Source: Acidimicrobiales bacterium
GTDB taxonomy: Bacteria > Actinomycetota > Acidimicrobiia > Acidimicrobiales > DATDAH01
Assembly (NCBI GenBank): GCA_016794585.1
Contig: JAEUJM010000042.1
Span: 1-64,000, forward strand
DNA length: 64,000 bases
Direction: 5' to 3'
Positions 7,797 to 16,769 of this stretch are shown here, one piece after another. Each line of letters starts with the position of its first letter. The first letter of the stretch is position 1. A program made the translations under genes and the position numbers. The notes under the pieces were generated by a model. It saw only the letters and a list, made by a program, of their open reading frames with translations. It did no database searches and was not told where the DNA came from.

Positions 7797-8744
7797 ATGA
7801 GCCGTTATCCCTTCCCGTCGGCCCCCAACGGGTGGTTCGGGGTCGCGGCCTCCGATGACGTGGGCGTCGGCGACGTCCGGGCGGTCGAGTACCTCGGACG
7901 CGAGCTCGTGGTCTTCCGCGGCGGCGACGGCGCCGCACGGGTGTTCGACGCCCACTGCCCGCACCTCGGCGCCCACCTCGGTCACAGCGGGAAGGTGCGC
8001 GGCGACGGCCTCGCCTGCCCTTTCCACGGCTGGTGCTTCGGCGGTGACGGGCAACTCGTCGAGGTGCCCGGCCTCGACCGCACCCCACCCCGGGCCACCG
8101 CCGGCCCGTGGCCCGTCTGCGAGCGCAACGGCCGCATCTTCGTGTGGCACCACGCCGACGGCGGCGCCCCGACGTACGACGTGCTGGGCTACCGGGCCGA
8201 CGAGGACGCCTGGACGCCGTGGCGGCGCAACACCTACAGCGTGCGGGTCCACGTGCAGGACCTCACCGAGAACATCCTCGACCGGGCCCACTTCGCCACG
8301 GTGCACGACATGGCGCCCCCCGAGCGCGAGCACTTCGAGGTGTCGTTCGACGGGCCGACGATGGTCGTCGAGCAGCGCCTGCGGGTGACCGCGGTGTCCG
8401 ACACCGGGGTCGAGGTGCTGGCCCGCACGACGGCCTGCGGCCCGGGCATCGCCGCGGTCGAGGTGACCGAAGGCCCGCTCGAGATGCTCACCTACATCAC
8501 CCAGACCCCTGTCGACGACGAGCACACCGAGGTCAACCTCGACTTCTCGATGAAGCGCCTCGACGACGACGACACCACCGCTGCGGTGGCCGAGCTGAAC
8601 GACCAGATCACCAACCTGCAGTTCACCCAGGACGTCCCCATCTGGGAGCACAAGGTGTACCGGGAGCGGCCGCTGCTGACGAAGGTCGACGGCCCGGTGC
8701 ACGAGTACCGGCGCTGGTTCGCCCAGTTCTTCACCGCCAGGTGA
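7797..8744 (+). CDS. Rieske [2Fe-2S] non-heme iron oxygenase
   Basis: 315 residues. The Rieske cluster ligands are in DAHCPHLGAHLGHS and LACPFHGWCF (CxH and CxxH). The mononuclear iron site is in ENILDRAHFATVHD (Asn/Asp, His, His). The arrangement and length resemble KshA-type ring hydroxylases that act on steroids with a separate reductase. No reductase gene is adjacent; the 3Fe-4S ferredoxin at 18.8 kb is too distant to assume a partnership. It is co-directional with the preceding dehydrogenase and shares its putative operator. Substrate is unknown; a steroid or polycyclic compound is plausible. Confidence 0.9.
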   Translation: MSRYPFPSAPNGWFGVAASDDVGVGDVRAVEYLGRELVVFRGGDGAARVFDAHCPHLGAHLGHSGKVRGDGLACPFHGWCFGGDGQLVEVPGLDRTPPRATAGPWPVCERNGRIFVWHHADGGAPTYDVLGYRADEDAWTPWRRNTYSVRVHVQDLTENILDRAHFATVHDMAPPEREHFEVSFDGPTMVVEQRLRVTAVSDTGVEVLARTTACGPGIAAVEVTEGPLEMLTYITQTPVDDEHTEVNLDFSMKRLDDDDTTAAVAELNDQITNLQFTQDVPIWEHKVYRERPLLTKVDGPVHEYRRWFAQFFTAR

Positions 8745-8790
8745 GTGTGTGCGTCGAGCGGCGCCTCGGTCAGCCGGGTAGAACGCTGGG

Positions 8791-9771
8791 ATGAGCGGGC
8801 CAGTGACCTCGTCGGACGCCTCCCCCACCCCGGAGGCCGACCAGCCGGGCGGACCCGGTCTGGAGGTCCTCGACGGGCGCGCCGCCGAGGTAGGGGGCTT
8901 CGCGGTCCGCCGCGTCCTACCCCGCCGCGAACGGCGCACGGTCGGCGCGTGGTGCTTCGTGGACCACATGGGCCCGGGCACGGTCGGGCCGGGCCACGGG
9001 CTCGACATCGGCCCCCACCCCCACATCGGCCTCCAGACCGTGACGTGGCTCCTACGCGGCGCCGTGTTGCACCGGGACAGCCTCGGCTCCGAGCAGCTGA
9101 TCCGCCCCGGCCAGCTCAACCTGATGACCGCCGGCCAGGGGATCTCCCACTCCGAGGAAACCACCGGCGTCCACGAGGGCGAGGTGCACGGGGTCCAGCT
9201 CTGGGTGGCGCTGCCCTCGGCGACCCGAGCGGGCCCACCCGACTTCGAGCACCATGCCGAGCTCCCCCAGGTCGATCTCGGTGGCGCCACCGCCACCCTC
9301 CTCGTCGGCGCACTGGGCGGCTCCACGTCGCCGGCCCGGGGCGACACCGACCACCTCGGCGCCGACCTCGAGCTCCATGCGGGGCGCACCGTCGTCCCCG
9401 TGTCCCCCGAGCACGAGCACGCCGTCGTGGTGCTCGAGGGAGCCGTCACCGTGGACGGCCAGGCCCTCGAACCCGGTCGACTCGGCTACCTCGGCACCGG
9501 ACGGGACGAGGTCGCGGTGGACACCACCGAGCCCGCCCGCGTCCTCGTCCTGGGTGGGACTCCCTTCCCCGAAGAGGTGCTCATGTGGTGGAACTACGTG
9601 GCCCGAACCCGCGACGAGGTGGCCGCGGCGCACCGGGACTGGTCGACGGGCGCACCCCGGTTCGGCACGGTCGCCTCGCCGCTGCCGCGGATCGATGTCC
9701 CCGACCCACCCTGGTCGACCGGAGCCTCGTCACCGCAGGACCAGACCGCTCGACCGGGACGGACGGGATGA
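8791..9771 (+). CDS. Pirin family bicupin protein
   Basis: 326 residues beginning MSGPVTSSDASPTPEAD. The pirin N-domain is clear: RRTVGAWCFVDHMGPG, then HPHIGLQTVTWLLRGAVLHRDSLG and QGISHSEE, which carry the metal-binding His and Glu residues (HPHIGL, His of LHRD). A second cupin follows with HEHAVVVLEGAVTVDG. Pirins are iron-binding proteins; some have quercetinase activity, others are redox sensors. The stop overlaps the next gene's ATG (ATGA), so the two are translationally coupled. The last roughly 30 residues are low-complexity. Confidence 0.9.
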   Translation: MSGPVTSSDASPTPEADQPGGPGLEVLDGRAAEVGGFAVRRVLPRRERRTVGAWCFVDHMGPGTVGPGHGLDIGPHPHIGLQTVTWLLRGAVLHRDSLGSEQLIRPGQLNLMTAGQGISHSEETTGVHEGEVHGVQLWVALPSATRAGPPDFEHHAELPQVDLGGATATLLVGALGGSTSPARGDTDHLGADLELHAGRTVVPVSPEHEHAVVVLEGAVTVDGQALEPGRLGYLGTGRDEVAVDTTEPARVLVLGGTPFPEEVLMWWNYVARTRDEVAAAHRDWSTGAPRFGTVASPLPRIDVPDPPWSTGASSPQDQTARPGRTG

Positions 9772-11477
9772 CCCGCCGACCGACCGAACCGTCGGATCGG
9801 GCGGCGCCCGACACGCCGTGGCGTCGCCCGGGTGCGGCCCGTTACGCGCGTCGCCGCCTGCGGGGCATCCTTCGGGTCCCCGTCACCGTCGACGAGCCGC
9901 CGTCCGGATCGGTGGTGATCGAGCCCGATCTGCCCGTCACCACGCGCGACGGCACGGTCCTGCGGGTCAACGTCCATCGGCCACCGGGGGACGGCCCGTT
10001 CCCGACGATCGTGTGCACGCACCCCTACGGGAAGGACAAGGTGCCCGTGCGCACCCGTCGCGGGGGCTACCGCGTCTCGTTCCAGTACCGGGTCCTGCGC
10101 CAGACCGACCCCATCCGCTTCTCGAACCTGACCACCTGGGAGGCACCCGATCCGGCGTGGTGGACCGCGCAGGGCTATGCCCTCGTGAACTGCGACCTCC
10201 GTGGGGCCGGCACCTCGGAAGGCATCGGGAGGCTCCTCTCGGCGCAGGAAGGTGAGGACATCAGCGATCTCGTCGAGTGGGCGGCGGCGCGGTCGTGGAG
10301 CACCGGCGCGGTCGCGCTCGTCGGGGTCTCCTACCTGGCGCTCTCGCAGTGGAACGGCGCCAGCAAGCGGCCGCCGTCGCTGCGGGCGATCGTCCCGTGG
10401 GAGGGGTTCACCGACCCGTACCGTGGCCTCCTGCGGCCTGGCGGCTTCGCCGAGGTGGGCTTCCTGAAGCTCTGGGCCCAGGGGATGAAGAGCACCCGCC
10501 AGTCGTACTCGCTCATGGACGCCTGCCTGGATCGCCCGCTCATGGACGACTGGTGGCGAGCCCTGACGCCGGACCTGTCGGAGATCGAGGTGCCGGCGCT
10601 GATCTGCGGCAGCTTCTCCGACAACAACCTCCACTCGCGGGGATCCATCGACGGCTTCGAGCAGATCCGGTCCCGCGAGCGCCACCTCCACACCCACCGG
10701 GGCGGGAAGTGGGCGACGTTCTACAGCGACGAGGCCAAGGCCGTGCAGCGCCAGTTCCTCGACCGCCACCTGCGCGGCCTCGACGTTCCCCGCCTGCCCA
10801 CCGTCCGCCTCGAGGTGCGCGAGTCCGCCGACCAGGTCGTCGAGGTGCGCGACGAGGCCGCCTGGCCGCTCGCGCGCACCGTGTGGACCCCCCTGCACCT
10901 CAGCGCAGCCGGCCTCACCGAGGCCGCAGCCGACGCCGACGGCTCTCTCCGCTTCGCCATCCGCAACGGCGGGGCACGCTTCGGCTGGACGGTGCTGGAC
11001 GACGTGGAGCTCACCGGGCCCATGGCGCTGCGCCTCCACGTGTCGGTCGACGGGACCGACGACGTGGACCTGGTGGTCGGGGTCGAGAAGTGGCGGGACG
11101 GGCAGTACGTGGGCTTCGAAGGCTCGTACGGCTTCGGACGCGACCGCGTCGCCACGGGTTGGTTGTCCGCCTCGCTCCGCGAGCTCGACCCGGATCGCTC
11201 CCGCCCCTTCCAGCCGGTGCCCACGTTCACCGGGCGCCGACCGCTCGGCGACGGCGAGATCGTGCCGGTCGACATCGCCCTGGGTGCTTCCTCCACGCTC
11301 TTCCGCCGCGGCGACCAACTCCGACTCGTCGTCGCCGGCCGGTGGCTCTGGCCCGTCAACCCGCTCACCGGGCAGTTCCCCGCCCGCTATCGGACGAGCA
11401 AGCGCGGCTCCTGCACCCTGCACTGGGGCCCCGACCACGACGCCCAGCTCCTGCTCCCGGTCATCCCGCGGAGTTGA
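9768..11477 (+). CDS. CocE/NonD family hydrolase (X-Pro dipeptidyl-peptidase-like)
   Basis: 569 residues. The alpha/beta hydrolase N-domain shows PFPTIVCTHPYGKDK, the oxyanion region NCDLRGAGTSEG and the nucleophile elbow VGVSYLALSQW (Ser). A catalytic Asp is likely in GSFSDNNLHSRGSIDGF. The C-terminal jelly-roll is visible in RLPTVRLEVRES and later HLSAAG and LRLVVAGRW. Members hydrolyse esters, amides or acyl-dipeptides. It overlaps the pirin stop by ATGA. The ATG at 9768 was chosen because upstream in-frame sequence is shadow of the pirin gene. It ends 3 bp from the converging metB stop, with no visible terminator between. Confidence 0.88.
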   Translation: MTRRPTEPSDRAAPDTPWRRPGAARYARRRLRGILRVPVTVDEPPSGSVVIEPDLPVTTRDGTVLRVNVHRPPGDGPFPTIVCTHPYGKDKVPVRTRRGGYRVSFQYRVLRQTDPIRFSNLTTWEAPDPAWWTAQGYALVNCDLRGAGTSEGIGRLLSAQEGEDISDLVEWAAARSWSTGAVALVGVSYLALSQWNGASKRPPSLRAIVPWEGFTDPYRGLLRPGGFAEVGFLKLWAQGMKSTRQSYSLMDACLDRPLMDDWWRALTPDLSEIEVPALICGSFSDNNLHSRGSIDGFEQIRSRERHLHTHRGGKWATFYSDEAKAVQRQFLDRHLRGLDVPRLPTVRLEVRESADQVVEVRDEAAWPLARTVWTPLHLSAAGLTEAAADADGSLRFAIRNGGARFGWTVLDDVELTGPMALRLHVSVDGTDDVDLVVGVEKWRDGQYVGFEGSYGFGRDRVATGWLSASLRELDPDRSRPFQPVPTFTGRRPLGDGEIVPVDIALGASSTLFRRGDQLRLVVAGRWLWPVNPLTGQFPARYRTSKRGSCTLHWGPDHDAQLLLPVIPRS

Positions 11478-11480
11478 CGC

Positions 11481-12629
11481 TCACGCCTCCAAGGCCTGGG
11501 CGAGGTCGTCGAGCAGGTCGGCGGGGTCCTCGATGCCGACCGAGAGGCGCACGAGGTCGGCGGGCACCTCGTTGGTGGTGCCCGCCACCGAGGAGTGGGT
11601 CATGCGGCCGGGGTGCTCGATGAGGCTCTCGACCGCACCGAGGGACTCGGCGAGGGTGAAGACCCGGGCGCGGGCGCAGACGTCGAGGGCGGCCTGCTCG
11701 CCGCCGGCGAGGCGGAACGACACCATGCCCCCGAAGCCCGACATCTGACGGGCGGCCACCTCGTGGCCGGGGTGGGAGGGGAGGCCGGGCCAGCGGACCT
11801 CGGTCACCGCGGGGTGGTCCACGAGCAGGGCGGCGACCGCCGCCGCGGTCGACGAGTGACGCTCCATGCGCAGCGCGAGGGTGCGGGCCCCGCGGTGCAC
11901 GAGGTAGCAGTCGAAGGGGCCGGGGACCGCACCGGCGGCGTTCTGGAGGAAGCCCACCCGCTCGGCAAGGCGCTCGTGGGACGTCGCCACGAAGCCCCCG
12001 ACCACGTCGCTGTGGCCGCCGAGGTACTTGGTGGTGGAATGCACGACCGCGTCGGCGCCCAGGGCCAGCGGTTGTTGCAGGGCCGGGGTGGCGAACGTGT
12101 TGTCGACCACCACCACGGCACCGCGGTCGTGGGCCAGCTCGCAGAGCGCGGCGATGTCGACGATGGTGAGCAGCGGGTTGGTCGGCGTCTCGACCCAGAC
12201 CATGCGGGTGTGGGGTTGCCACGCCGCGGCGACCGCGTCCAGGTCGGAGAGGTCGACGGTGTCGACACAGGTGCCGGCGGGCGCATGGACCTGGAAGGCG
12301 AGGCGCACCGTGCCGCCGTAGGCGTCGTCGGGCATCAGCACGTGTTCACCGGGGGCGACCGTGCGCAGCAGCGCGTCCTCGGCGGCGAGACCGGACGCGA
12401 AGGCGAAGCCGTGGGTGGCACCCTCGAGCGCCGCCAGGTGCGCTTCCAGCGCCGCCCGGGTTGGGTTGCCGGAGCGGGCGTACTCGAAGGCCCGCAGGCC
12501 ACCGACGCCGTCCTGCGCGAACGTCGACGACACCGAGATCGGCGGGACGACGGCTCCCGTCACGGGGTCGGCAGGGCCGGCGCCGTGCACGCAGCGGGTG
12601 GCGAAGCCTCGCCCGGTCAGGTCGTCCAC
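11481..12629 (-). CDS. metB: Cystathionine gamma-synthase / gamma-lyase, PLP-dependent
   Basis: 382 residues of the Cys/Met metabolism PLP family. Visible are FEYARSGNPTRAALE (phosphate and substrate contacts), the helix ASGLAAEDAL, ETPTNPLL, the Asp of VVVDNTFATP and the Schiff-base Lys in HSTTKYLGGHSDVVGG. The family makes or breaks cystathionine; sequence alone does not separate synthase from lyase. It lies 40 bp downstream of the cystathionine beta-synthase gene on the same strand, as in mycobacterial cbs-metB, which supports a transsulfuration operon. Confidence 0.9.
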   Translation of the reverse strand: MDDLTGRGFATRCVHGAGPADPVTGAVVPPISVSSTFAQDGVGGLRAFEYARSGNPTRAALEAHLAALEGATHGFAFASGLAAEDALLRTVAPGEHVLMPDDAYGGTVRLAFQVHAPAGTCVDTVDLSDLDAVAAAWQPHTRMVWVETPTNPLLTIVDIAALCELAHDRGAVVVVDNTFATPALQQPLALGADAVVHSTTKYLGGHSDVVGGFVATSHERLAERVGFLQNAAGAVPGPFDCYLVHRGARTLALRMERHSSTAAAVAALLVDHPAVTEVRWPGLPSHPGHEVAARQMSGFGGMVSFRLAGGEQAALDVCARARVFTLAESLGAVESLIEHPGRMTHSSVAGTTNEVPADLVRLSVGIEDPADLLDDLAQALEA

Positions 12630-12669
12630 GGCATCCTCGGGTCGGTCAGCGGGCGCAGGGCGATTTGGG

Positions 12670-14328
12670 TCACGGGCGCGCGCCGCCCACGTTGGCGATG
12701 GCGCCCAGGAGATCGGCGCGGCTGACGACCGCGACCGGATGGCCGCCGTCGAGCACCAGTGCGGCAGGGGCGGACTCGAGCCTGGCGGCGACCGAGGCCA
12801 GGGATTCGCCGATGCCCACGGTGGGCAGCGGCGGCCCCATGATCGACCCCACGAGCTGGTCGAGGACCGCCGGGTCGGCCACGGCCGCGCCCAGGAGGTC
12901 CCGCTCGTCGACCGAGCCCACGACCTCGGCGAGCACCACCGGCGGCTCGTGCTTCACCACCGGCATCTGGCTCACGCCGTACTCGCGCAGGATCTCGATG
13001 GCGGTGCGCACGGTCTCGTCGGGGTGGCTGTGCACCAGCGAGGGCAGTCCGGGGTCGCGCTCGCTCACGAGGTCGCCGACGGTCGGGCCCGCCGTGCGCA
13101 GGAACCCGTGGTCGGCCATCCAGCCGTCGTCGTAGAGCTTGGACAGGTAGCCCCGCCCCGAGTCGGGGATGTGCACCACGACCACCGCCTCGGCGGGGAG
13201 CCCCTGTGCGACGCGGAGCGCGGCGGCGATGGCCGTGCCGCCGGAGCCGCCGATGAGGAGGCCCTCTTCCCGGGTCACCCGTCGGGCGGTGCTGAAGCTC
13301 TCGGCATCGCTGACCGCGATCACCTGGTCGACCACGGAGGGGTCGTAGGTGGTGGGCCAGAAGTCCTCGCCGATCCCCTCGACCAGGTACGGCCGCCCGC
13401 TGCCACCCGAGTAGACCGAGCCTTCCGGATCGGCCCCGATGACCTGGATGGCCGGGTCCTGCTCCTTCAGGTAGCGACCGATGCCCGAGATCGTGCCGCC
13501 GGTTCCGACGCCGCAGACGAAGTGGGTGATGCGCCCGGCCGTCTGGCGCCAGATCTCCGGTGCGGTGGTGTCGTACTGGGCCTGGGGGTTGTCGGGGTTG
13601 TGGTACTGGTCGGGCTTCCAGGCGCCGGGCACCTCCCGGGCGAGCCGGGCCGACACCGAGTAGTACGAGTCGGGATGCTCGGGCTCGACCGAGGTGGGGC
13701 ACACGATGACCTCGGCGCCGTACGCCCGCAGCTGGGCGATCTTGTCGGGCGCGACCTTGTCCGGGCACACGAAGATGCACGAGTAGCCGCGGCGAGCGGC
13801 CACGATGGCCAGGCCCACCCCGGTGTTGCCACTCGTCGGCTCGACGATGGTGCCCCCCGGCTGGAGCCGCCCGTCGGCCTCTGCTGCGTCGATCATGGCC
13901 AGCGCCGGCCGGTCCTTCGAGGAGAACCCCGGGTTGAAGAGCTCGAGCTTCGCCAGCAGGTGGCAGTCGATGTTGCGCGCCGTCCGATCGAGCCGCACCA
14001 TCGGGGTGTTCCCGATCAGGGCGAGCAGGTCATCGGCGACGTCCATCGCCGGGCCGGGGTCGGACAAGGGGTGCACGTCCACCCCGTCGATGGGCTCGGC
14101 ACCGTCCGCATGGAGGCTGACCGGGAGGCCGTGGTCGTGCAGCTCCCGTGCCACAGGGGCGGCGTCGGCGGCCGCGCCGGCCACCCCCACACGTCGCGGG
14201 ATGTGCCCGCGCAGGTCGGCGAAGACGCTCGTCAGGTCGTCGCCGGGCCGCAGGTGCTCGGTGCGCCGCGCCCGCAGCGCCAGGCCGGCCGGTACCTCGA
14301 CGTGGCCGACGACCAGCAGGAGGTCCAT
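12670..14328 (-). CDS. cbs: Cystathionine beta-synthase with CBS-domain tail and an extra N-terminal segment
   Basis: 552 residues from the ATG at 14328. The catalytic PLP core starts near residue 95: LALIGNTPMVRL, Schiff-base Lys in NPGFSSKDRPALAM, EPTSGNTGVGLA and the phosphate cup GVGTGGTISG. Two CBS repeats close the protein (MPVVKHEPPVVLAEVVGS and ALVLDGGHPVAVVSRADLLGAI). The enzyme joins serine or O-acetylserine with homocysteine. Usual bacterial length is about 455-460, matching the internal Met of AMDVADD. The first roughly 93 codons are nevertheless in frame and strongly GC at third positions, with no stop, so a genuine extra domain is likely. It precedes metB. Confidence 0.9.
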   Translation of the reverse strand: MDLLLVVGHVEVPAGLALRARRTEHLRPGDDLTSVFADLRGHIPRRVGVAGAAADAAPVARELHDHGLPVSLHADGAEPIDGVDVHPLSDPGPAMDVADDLLALIGNTPMVRLDRTARNIDCHLLAKLELFNPGFSSKDRPALAMIDAAEADGRLQPGGTIVEPTSGNTGVGLAIVAARRGYSCIFVCPDKVAPDKIAQLRAYGAEVIVCPTSVEPEHPDSYYSVSARLAREVPGAWKPDQYHNPDNPQAQYDTTAPEIWRQTAGRITHFVCGVGTGGTISGIGRYLKEQDPAIQVIGADPEGSVYSGGSGRPYLVEGIGEDFWPTTYDPSVVDQVIAVSDAESFSTARRVTREEGLLIGGSGGTAIAAALRVAQGLPAEAVVVVHIPDSGRGYLSKLYDDGWMADHGFLRTAGPTVGDLVSERDPGLPSLVHSHPDETVRTAIEILREYGVSQMPVVKHEPPVVLAEVVGSVDERDLLGAAVADPAVLDQLVGSIMGPPLPTVGIGESLASVAARLESAPAALVLDGGHPVAVVSRADLLGAIANVGGARP

Positions 14329-14376
14329 CGCACGAACGGTATCGACCGCCCGGTCCGCCCGCTCGGGGGCCGACCC

Positions 14377-14874
14377 TCAGGAGGCCGAGGACGCCGACGG
14401 CACCCGCCGCACCCGGAGGCAGCGGGTGTTGCCGAACAGACGGATCTCGCGCTGCTCGGACGGCGAGAACTCGTGGCCCGAGTCGGCGGTGTCGAGCAAC
14501 TCGGGCGCGGTGACCGTGTACGTCTCGCCCTCGTGGACGATGGTCGCCCCGCCGGCGGCGAGCACGTTGCGCACCCAGTCCGGGCGGTCGCCGTAGGGCA
14601 GGAGGATCACGAACCCGTCCTCCGTCGGCAGCGGCACCACGGGCGTCTCGTAGGCCCTGCCACTGCGCCGGCCCACGTGGCGGACGATGCCGGCGTAGGC
14701 GCCCGCCGTCCCCGCGGTGCGCATCTGGCGCGGGTTGAACACACGGCGGTTCACCCGGCGCTGGAAGTCCCGCACCGGGGGCCACTTCGTGCGCATCCCG
14801 ACGAACCAGACGACGGCCAGCGCGAGAAGCGCAGCAAGGAGCACCCCGAGGATCAACAGCACGGTTCCGATCAC
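14377..14874 (-). CDS. Membrane-anchored F420-type nitroreductase-family (DUF385/Ddn-like) protein
   Basis: 165 residues from the GTG at 14874. An N-terminal membrane segment (IGTVLLILGVLLAALLALAV) is followed by the split-barrel core RRVNRRVFNPRQMRTAG, IVRHVGRRSGRAYETPVVPLP and FVILLPYG, which fits the deazaflavin-dependent nitroreductase family. Such proteins bind F420 or heme-like cofactors; the exact substrate is unknown. The GTG overlaps the stop of the upstream quinone oxidoreductase (GTGA), so the pair is translationally coupled and presumably under the same TetR control. Confidence 0.82.
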   Translation of the reverse strand: MIGTVLLILGVLLAALLALAVVWFVGMRTKWPPVRDFQRRVNRRVFNPRQMRTAGTAGAYAGIVRHVGRRSGRAYETPVVPLPTEDGFVILLPYGDRPDWVRNVLAAGGATIVHEGETYTVTAPELLDTADSGHEFSPSEQREIRLFGNTRCLRVRRVPSASSAS

Positions 14875-15944
14875 GTCATCGCTCCCTTCTCCTGTTCCGC
14901 CTGCTCGCCGATGGCGACCACGACCTTGCCGCGGACGGCGCCGTCCTCCATGCGCTGGAGCTCGGCGGCCACCTGCTCCAGCGCCACGACCCGCTCGATG
15001 GACGGGACGACCCGGCCGGACGCGAGGTGCCCGGCGAGGAGCTCCAGGTCCTGCCGGCGCTCGGGCGCCACGAACATGCACATCCGCTGGCGCAGGAACG
15101 GCGACCAGAGCACCGCCCGCACCTGCCGGTCGATGCCGCCGAACCAGTCTCCACCGCCTTCGCCACCGACGATCACGAGTGTGCCCGTGGAAGTCAGTGC
15201 CCGCCGCAGGTCGCGGAGACGGCGGTTGCCGCCGATGTCGAGGATCAGGTCGTAGCGCACGGATCCATCGGTCGGGTCGGTGACGGCGTAGTCGAGCACC
15301 TCGTCGGCGCCCAGCGAGCGGACGAGGTCGACCTTCGCGCCGCTGCACACGCCGGTCACCCGGGCGCCGAAGGCCTTGGCGAGCTGCACCGCGTAGGTGC
15401 CGACGCCTCCCGAGGCGCCGAGGATCAGCACGGCCTGGACCGCCTGCACCCGGCCCTGGTCCCGGAGAGCGTGCAGCGCGGTCTCCGCGGACACGGGGAC
15501 TGACGCCGCCTGCACGAACGTGACCCCGGCCGGCGTGCGGGCGAGCTTGGCCGGATCGGCCACCACGTACTCGGCCAGGGCACCTCGTGCGGTGCCGAAC
15601 ACCGCGTCGCCGACGGCGAGATCGTCCACCTCCGCGCCGACGGCCTCGATGACGCCGGCGTAGTCCAGGCCAGGCACCTGGCGGCGGGGTCGGCGCCGCC
15701 CCTCCACGAGGCGGTAGAGGTAGGGCAACCCGCGGACCAGGTGCCAGGTGCCCCGGTCGAGGCCGGCCGCTTCGACCCGGACGAGCACCTCACCGGGGCC
15801 GGGATCGGGGCGGGGAAGGTCGTCGGCCACCTCGAGCAGGCCGGGGGTGTCGGGGCGTCCGTAGCCGCTCTGGCGCAGGCCGCGCATGCGGGTCGGGGTC
15901 GGCGCCGGAATCGGGGTCGGCGCCTCCGTGGTCACGTTCTCCAT
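14871..15944 (-). CDS. Zinc-independent quinone oxidoreductase-like MDR protein
   Basis: 357 residues from the ATG at 15944. Medium-chain dehydrogenase fold: GEVLVRVEAAGLDRGTWH, PGLDYAGVIEAVG, VGDAVFG, and the NADPH site VLILGASGGVGTYAVQLAKAFGA. The catalytic-zinc Cys/His set is absent, as in quinone oxidoreductases. A consensus-like promoter (TTGACC, 17 bp, TACCTT) lies 7 bp before the ATG, so the mRNA may be leaderless. An internal ATG 19 codons on (MRGLRQSGYG) would give the more usual family start. Divergent from the TetR gene, with tandem operator-like repeats between. Confidence 0.88.
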   Translation of the reverse strand: MENVTTEAPTPIPAPTPTRMRGLRQSGYGRPDTPGLLEVADDLPRPDPGPGEVLVRVEAAGLDRGTWHLVRGLPYLYRLVEGRRRPRRQVPGLDYAGVIEAVGAEVDDLAVGDAVFGTARGALAEYVVADPAKLARTPAGVTFVQAASVPVSAETALHALRDQGRVQAVQAVLILGASGGVGTYAVQLAKAFGARVTGVCSGAKVDLVRSLGADEVLDYAVTDPTDGSVRYDLILDIGGNRRLRDLRRALTSTGTLVIVGGEGGGDWFGGIDRQVRAVLWSPFLRQRMCMFVAPERRQDLELLAGHLASGRVVPSIERVVALEQVAAELQRMEDGAVRGKVVVAIGEQAEQEKGAMT

Positions 15945-15980
15945 ACACTGTAAGGTAGACGTACATCGTAAGGTGGTCAA
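15944..15980. promoter_or_regulatory. Tandem operator and leaderless promoter between quinone oxidoreductase and TetR
   Basis: Two 13-bp copies, TACACTGTAAGGT (15944-15956) and TACATCGTAAGGT (15962-15974), lie 18 bp apart in direct orientation. Each has a TAC-N3-GTA dyad. They overlay the minus-strand promoter TTGACC (15980-15975), 17-bp spacer, TACCTT (15957-15952). A TetR dimer on each copy would block transcription of the quinone oxidoreductase. The adjacent TetR at 16029 is the natural candidate. Confidence 0.6.
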
Positions 15981-16028
15981 GTCCCGAAGGTCCTGATCCG
16001 AAGGTCCCGATCCGACGAGGAGGTCGCG

Positions 16029-16688
16029 ATGTCGCCGGTCGATCGCCGCAGTCCGCTCAACCGCGACCAGGTCGTCGCCGCCGCGGTGGCCCTCGCCGAC
16101 GAGGACGGGATCGCCGCGGTCAGCATGCGCAAGGTGGCCGGCCGCCTCGGCGTCGAGGCCATGTCGCTCTACCACCACGTGGCCAACAAGGACGACCTGC
16201 TCGACGGCATGGTCGACGCCGTGACCGCCGAGTTCACCGTCCCCACCGACACCACCGACTGGCGGGCCGTGGTGCGCGGTCGCTGCCACGCCGCACGGGC
16301 GGCGCTGCGCCGCCACCCCTGGGCGGTCGGCCTCATGGACTCCCGCTCCTCGCCCGGACTCGCCACCCTCCGCCATCACGAGGCCGTCCTCGCGAGCCTG
16401 CGGGGCGCCGGCTTCTCCGTGGCCGGCGCCGCCCACGCCTTCGCCCTGATCGACAGCTTCCTCTACGGGTTCGCCCTCCAGGAGCGGAACCTGCCCTTCG
16501 CTACCGGCGACGACGTCGCGAAGATGGCCGAGGAGCTCGTCGACCACCTGCCGCCCGACGAGTTCCCGTGCATGATCGAGATGGCCACCCAGCACGTGAT
16601 GGTGCCGGGCTACGACTTCGGCGACGAGTTCGAACCCGGCCTCGAGCTCGTCCTCGACGCCCTCGAGCGCGCCCGTCCGACCACCTGA
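16029..16688 (+). CDS. TetR family transcriptional regulator (TetR_C-type ligand domain)
   Basis: 219 residues. The N-terminal helix-turn-helix reads VVAAAVALADEDGIAAVSM, then RKVAGRLGVEAMSLYHHVANKDDLL, the classic TetR pattern. The C-terminal half (RAALRRHPWAVGLMDSRSSPG, FALIDSFLYGFALQE) matches the TetR_C drug-binding class rather than AcrR. It faces the quinone oxidoreductase-nitroreductase operon across tandem operator-like repeats and probably represses it in the absence of a quinone or drug ligand. That regulatory link is inferred from layout. Confidence 0.9.
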   Translation: MSPVDRRSPLNRDQVVAAAVALADEDGIAAVSMRKVAGRLGVEAMSLYHHVANKDDLLDGMVDAVTAEFTVPTDTTDWRAVVRGRCHAARAALRRHPWAVGLMDSRSSPGLATLRHHEAVLASLRGAGFSVAGAAHAFALIDSFLYGFALQERNLPFATGDDVAKMAEELVDHLPPDEFPCMIEMATQHVMVPGYDFGDEFEPGLELVLDALERARPTT

Positions 16689-16769
16689 CCCGGCGCCGCC
16701 GCGACGGAGGCGCGAACAGCCATCACTAGGCTGGCCGTTGCACATCGACGGCGAGAGAACAGCCACGCC

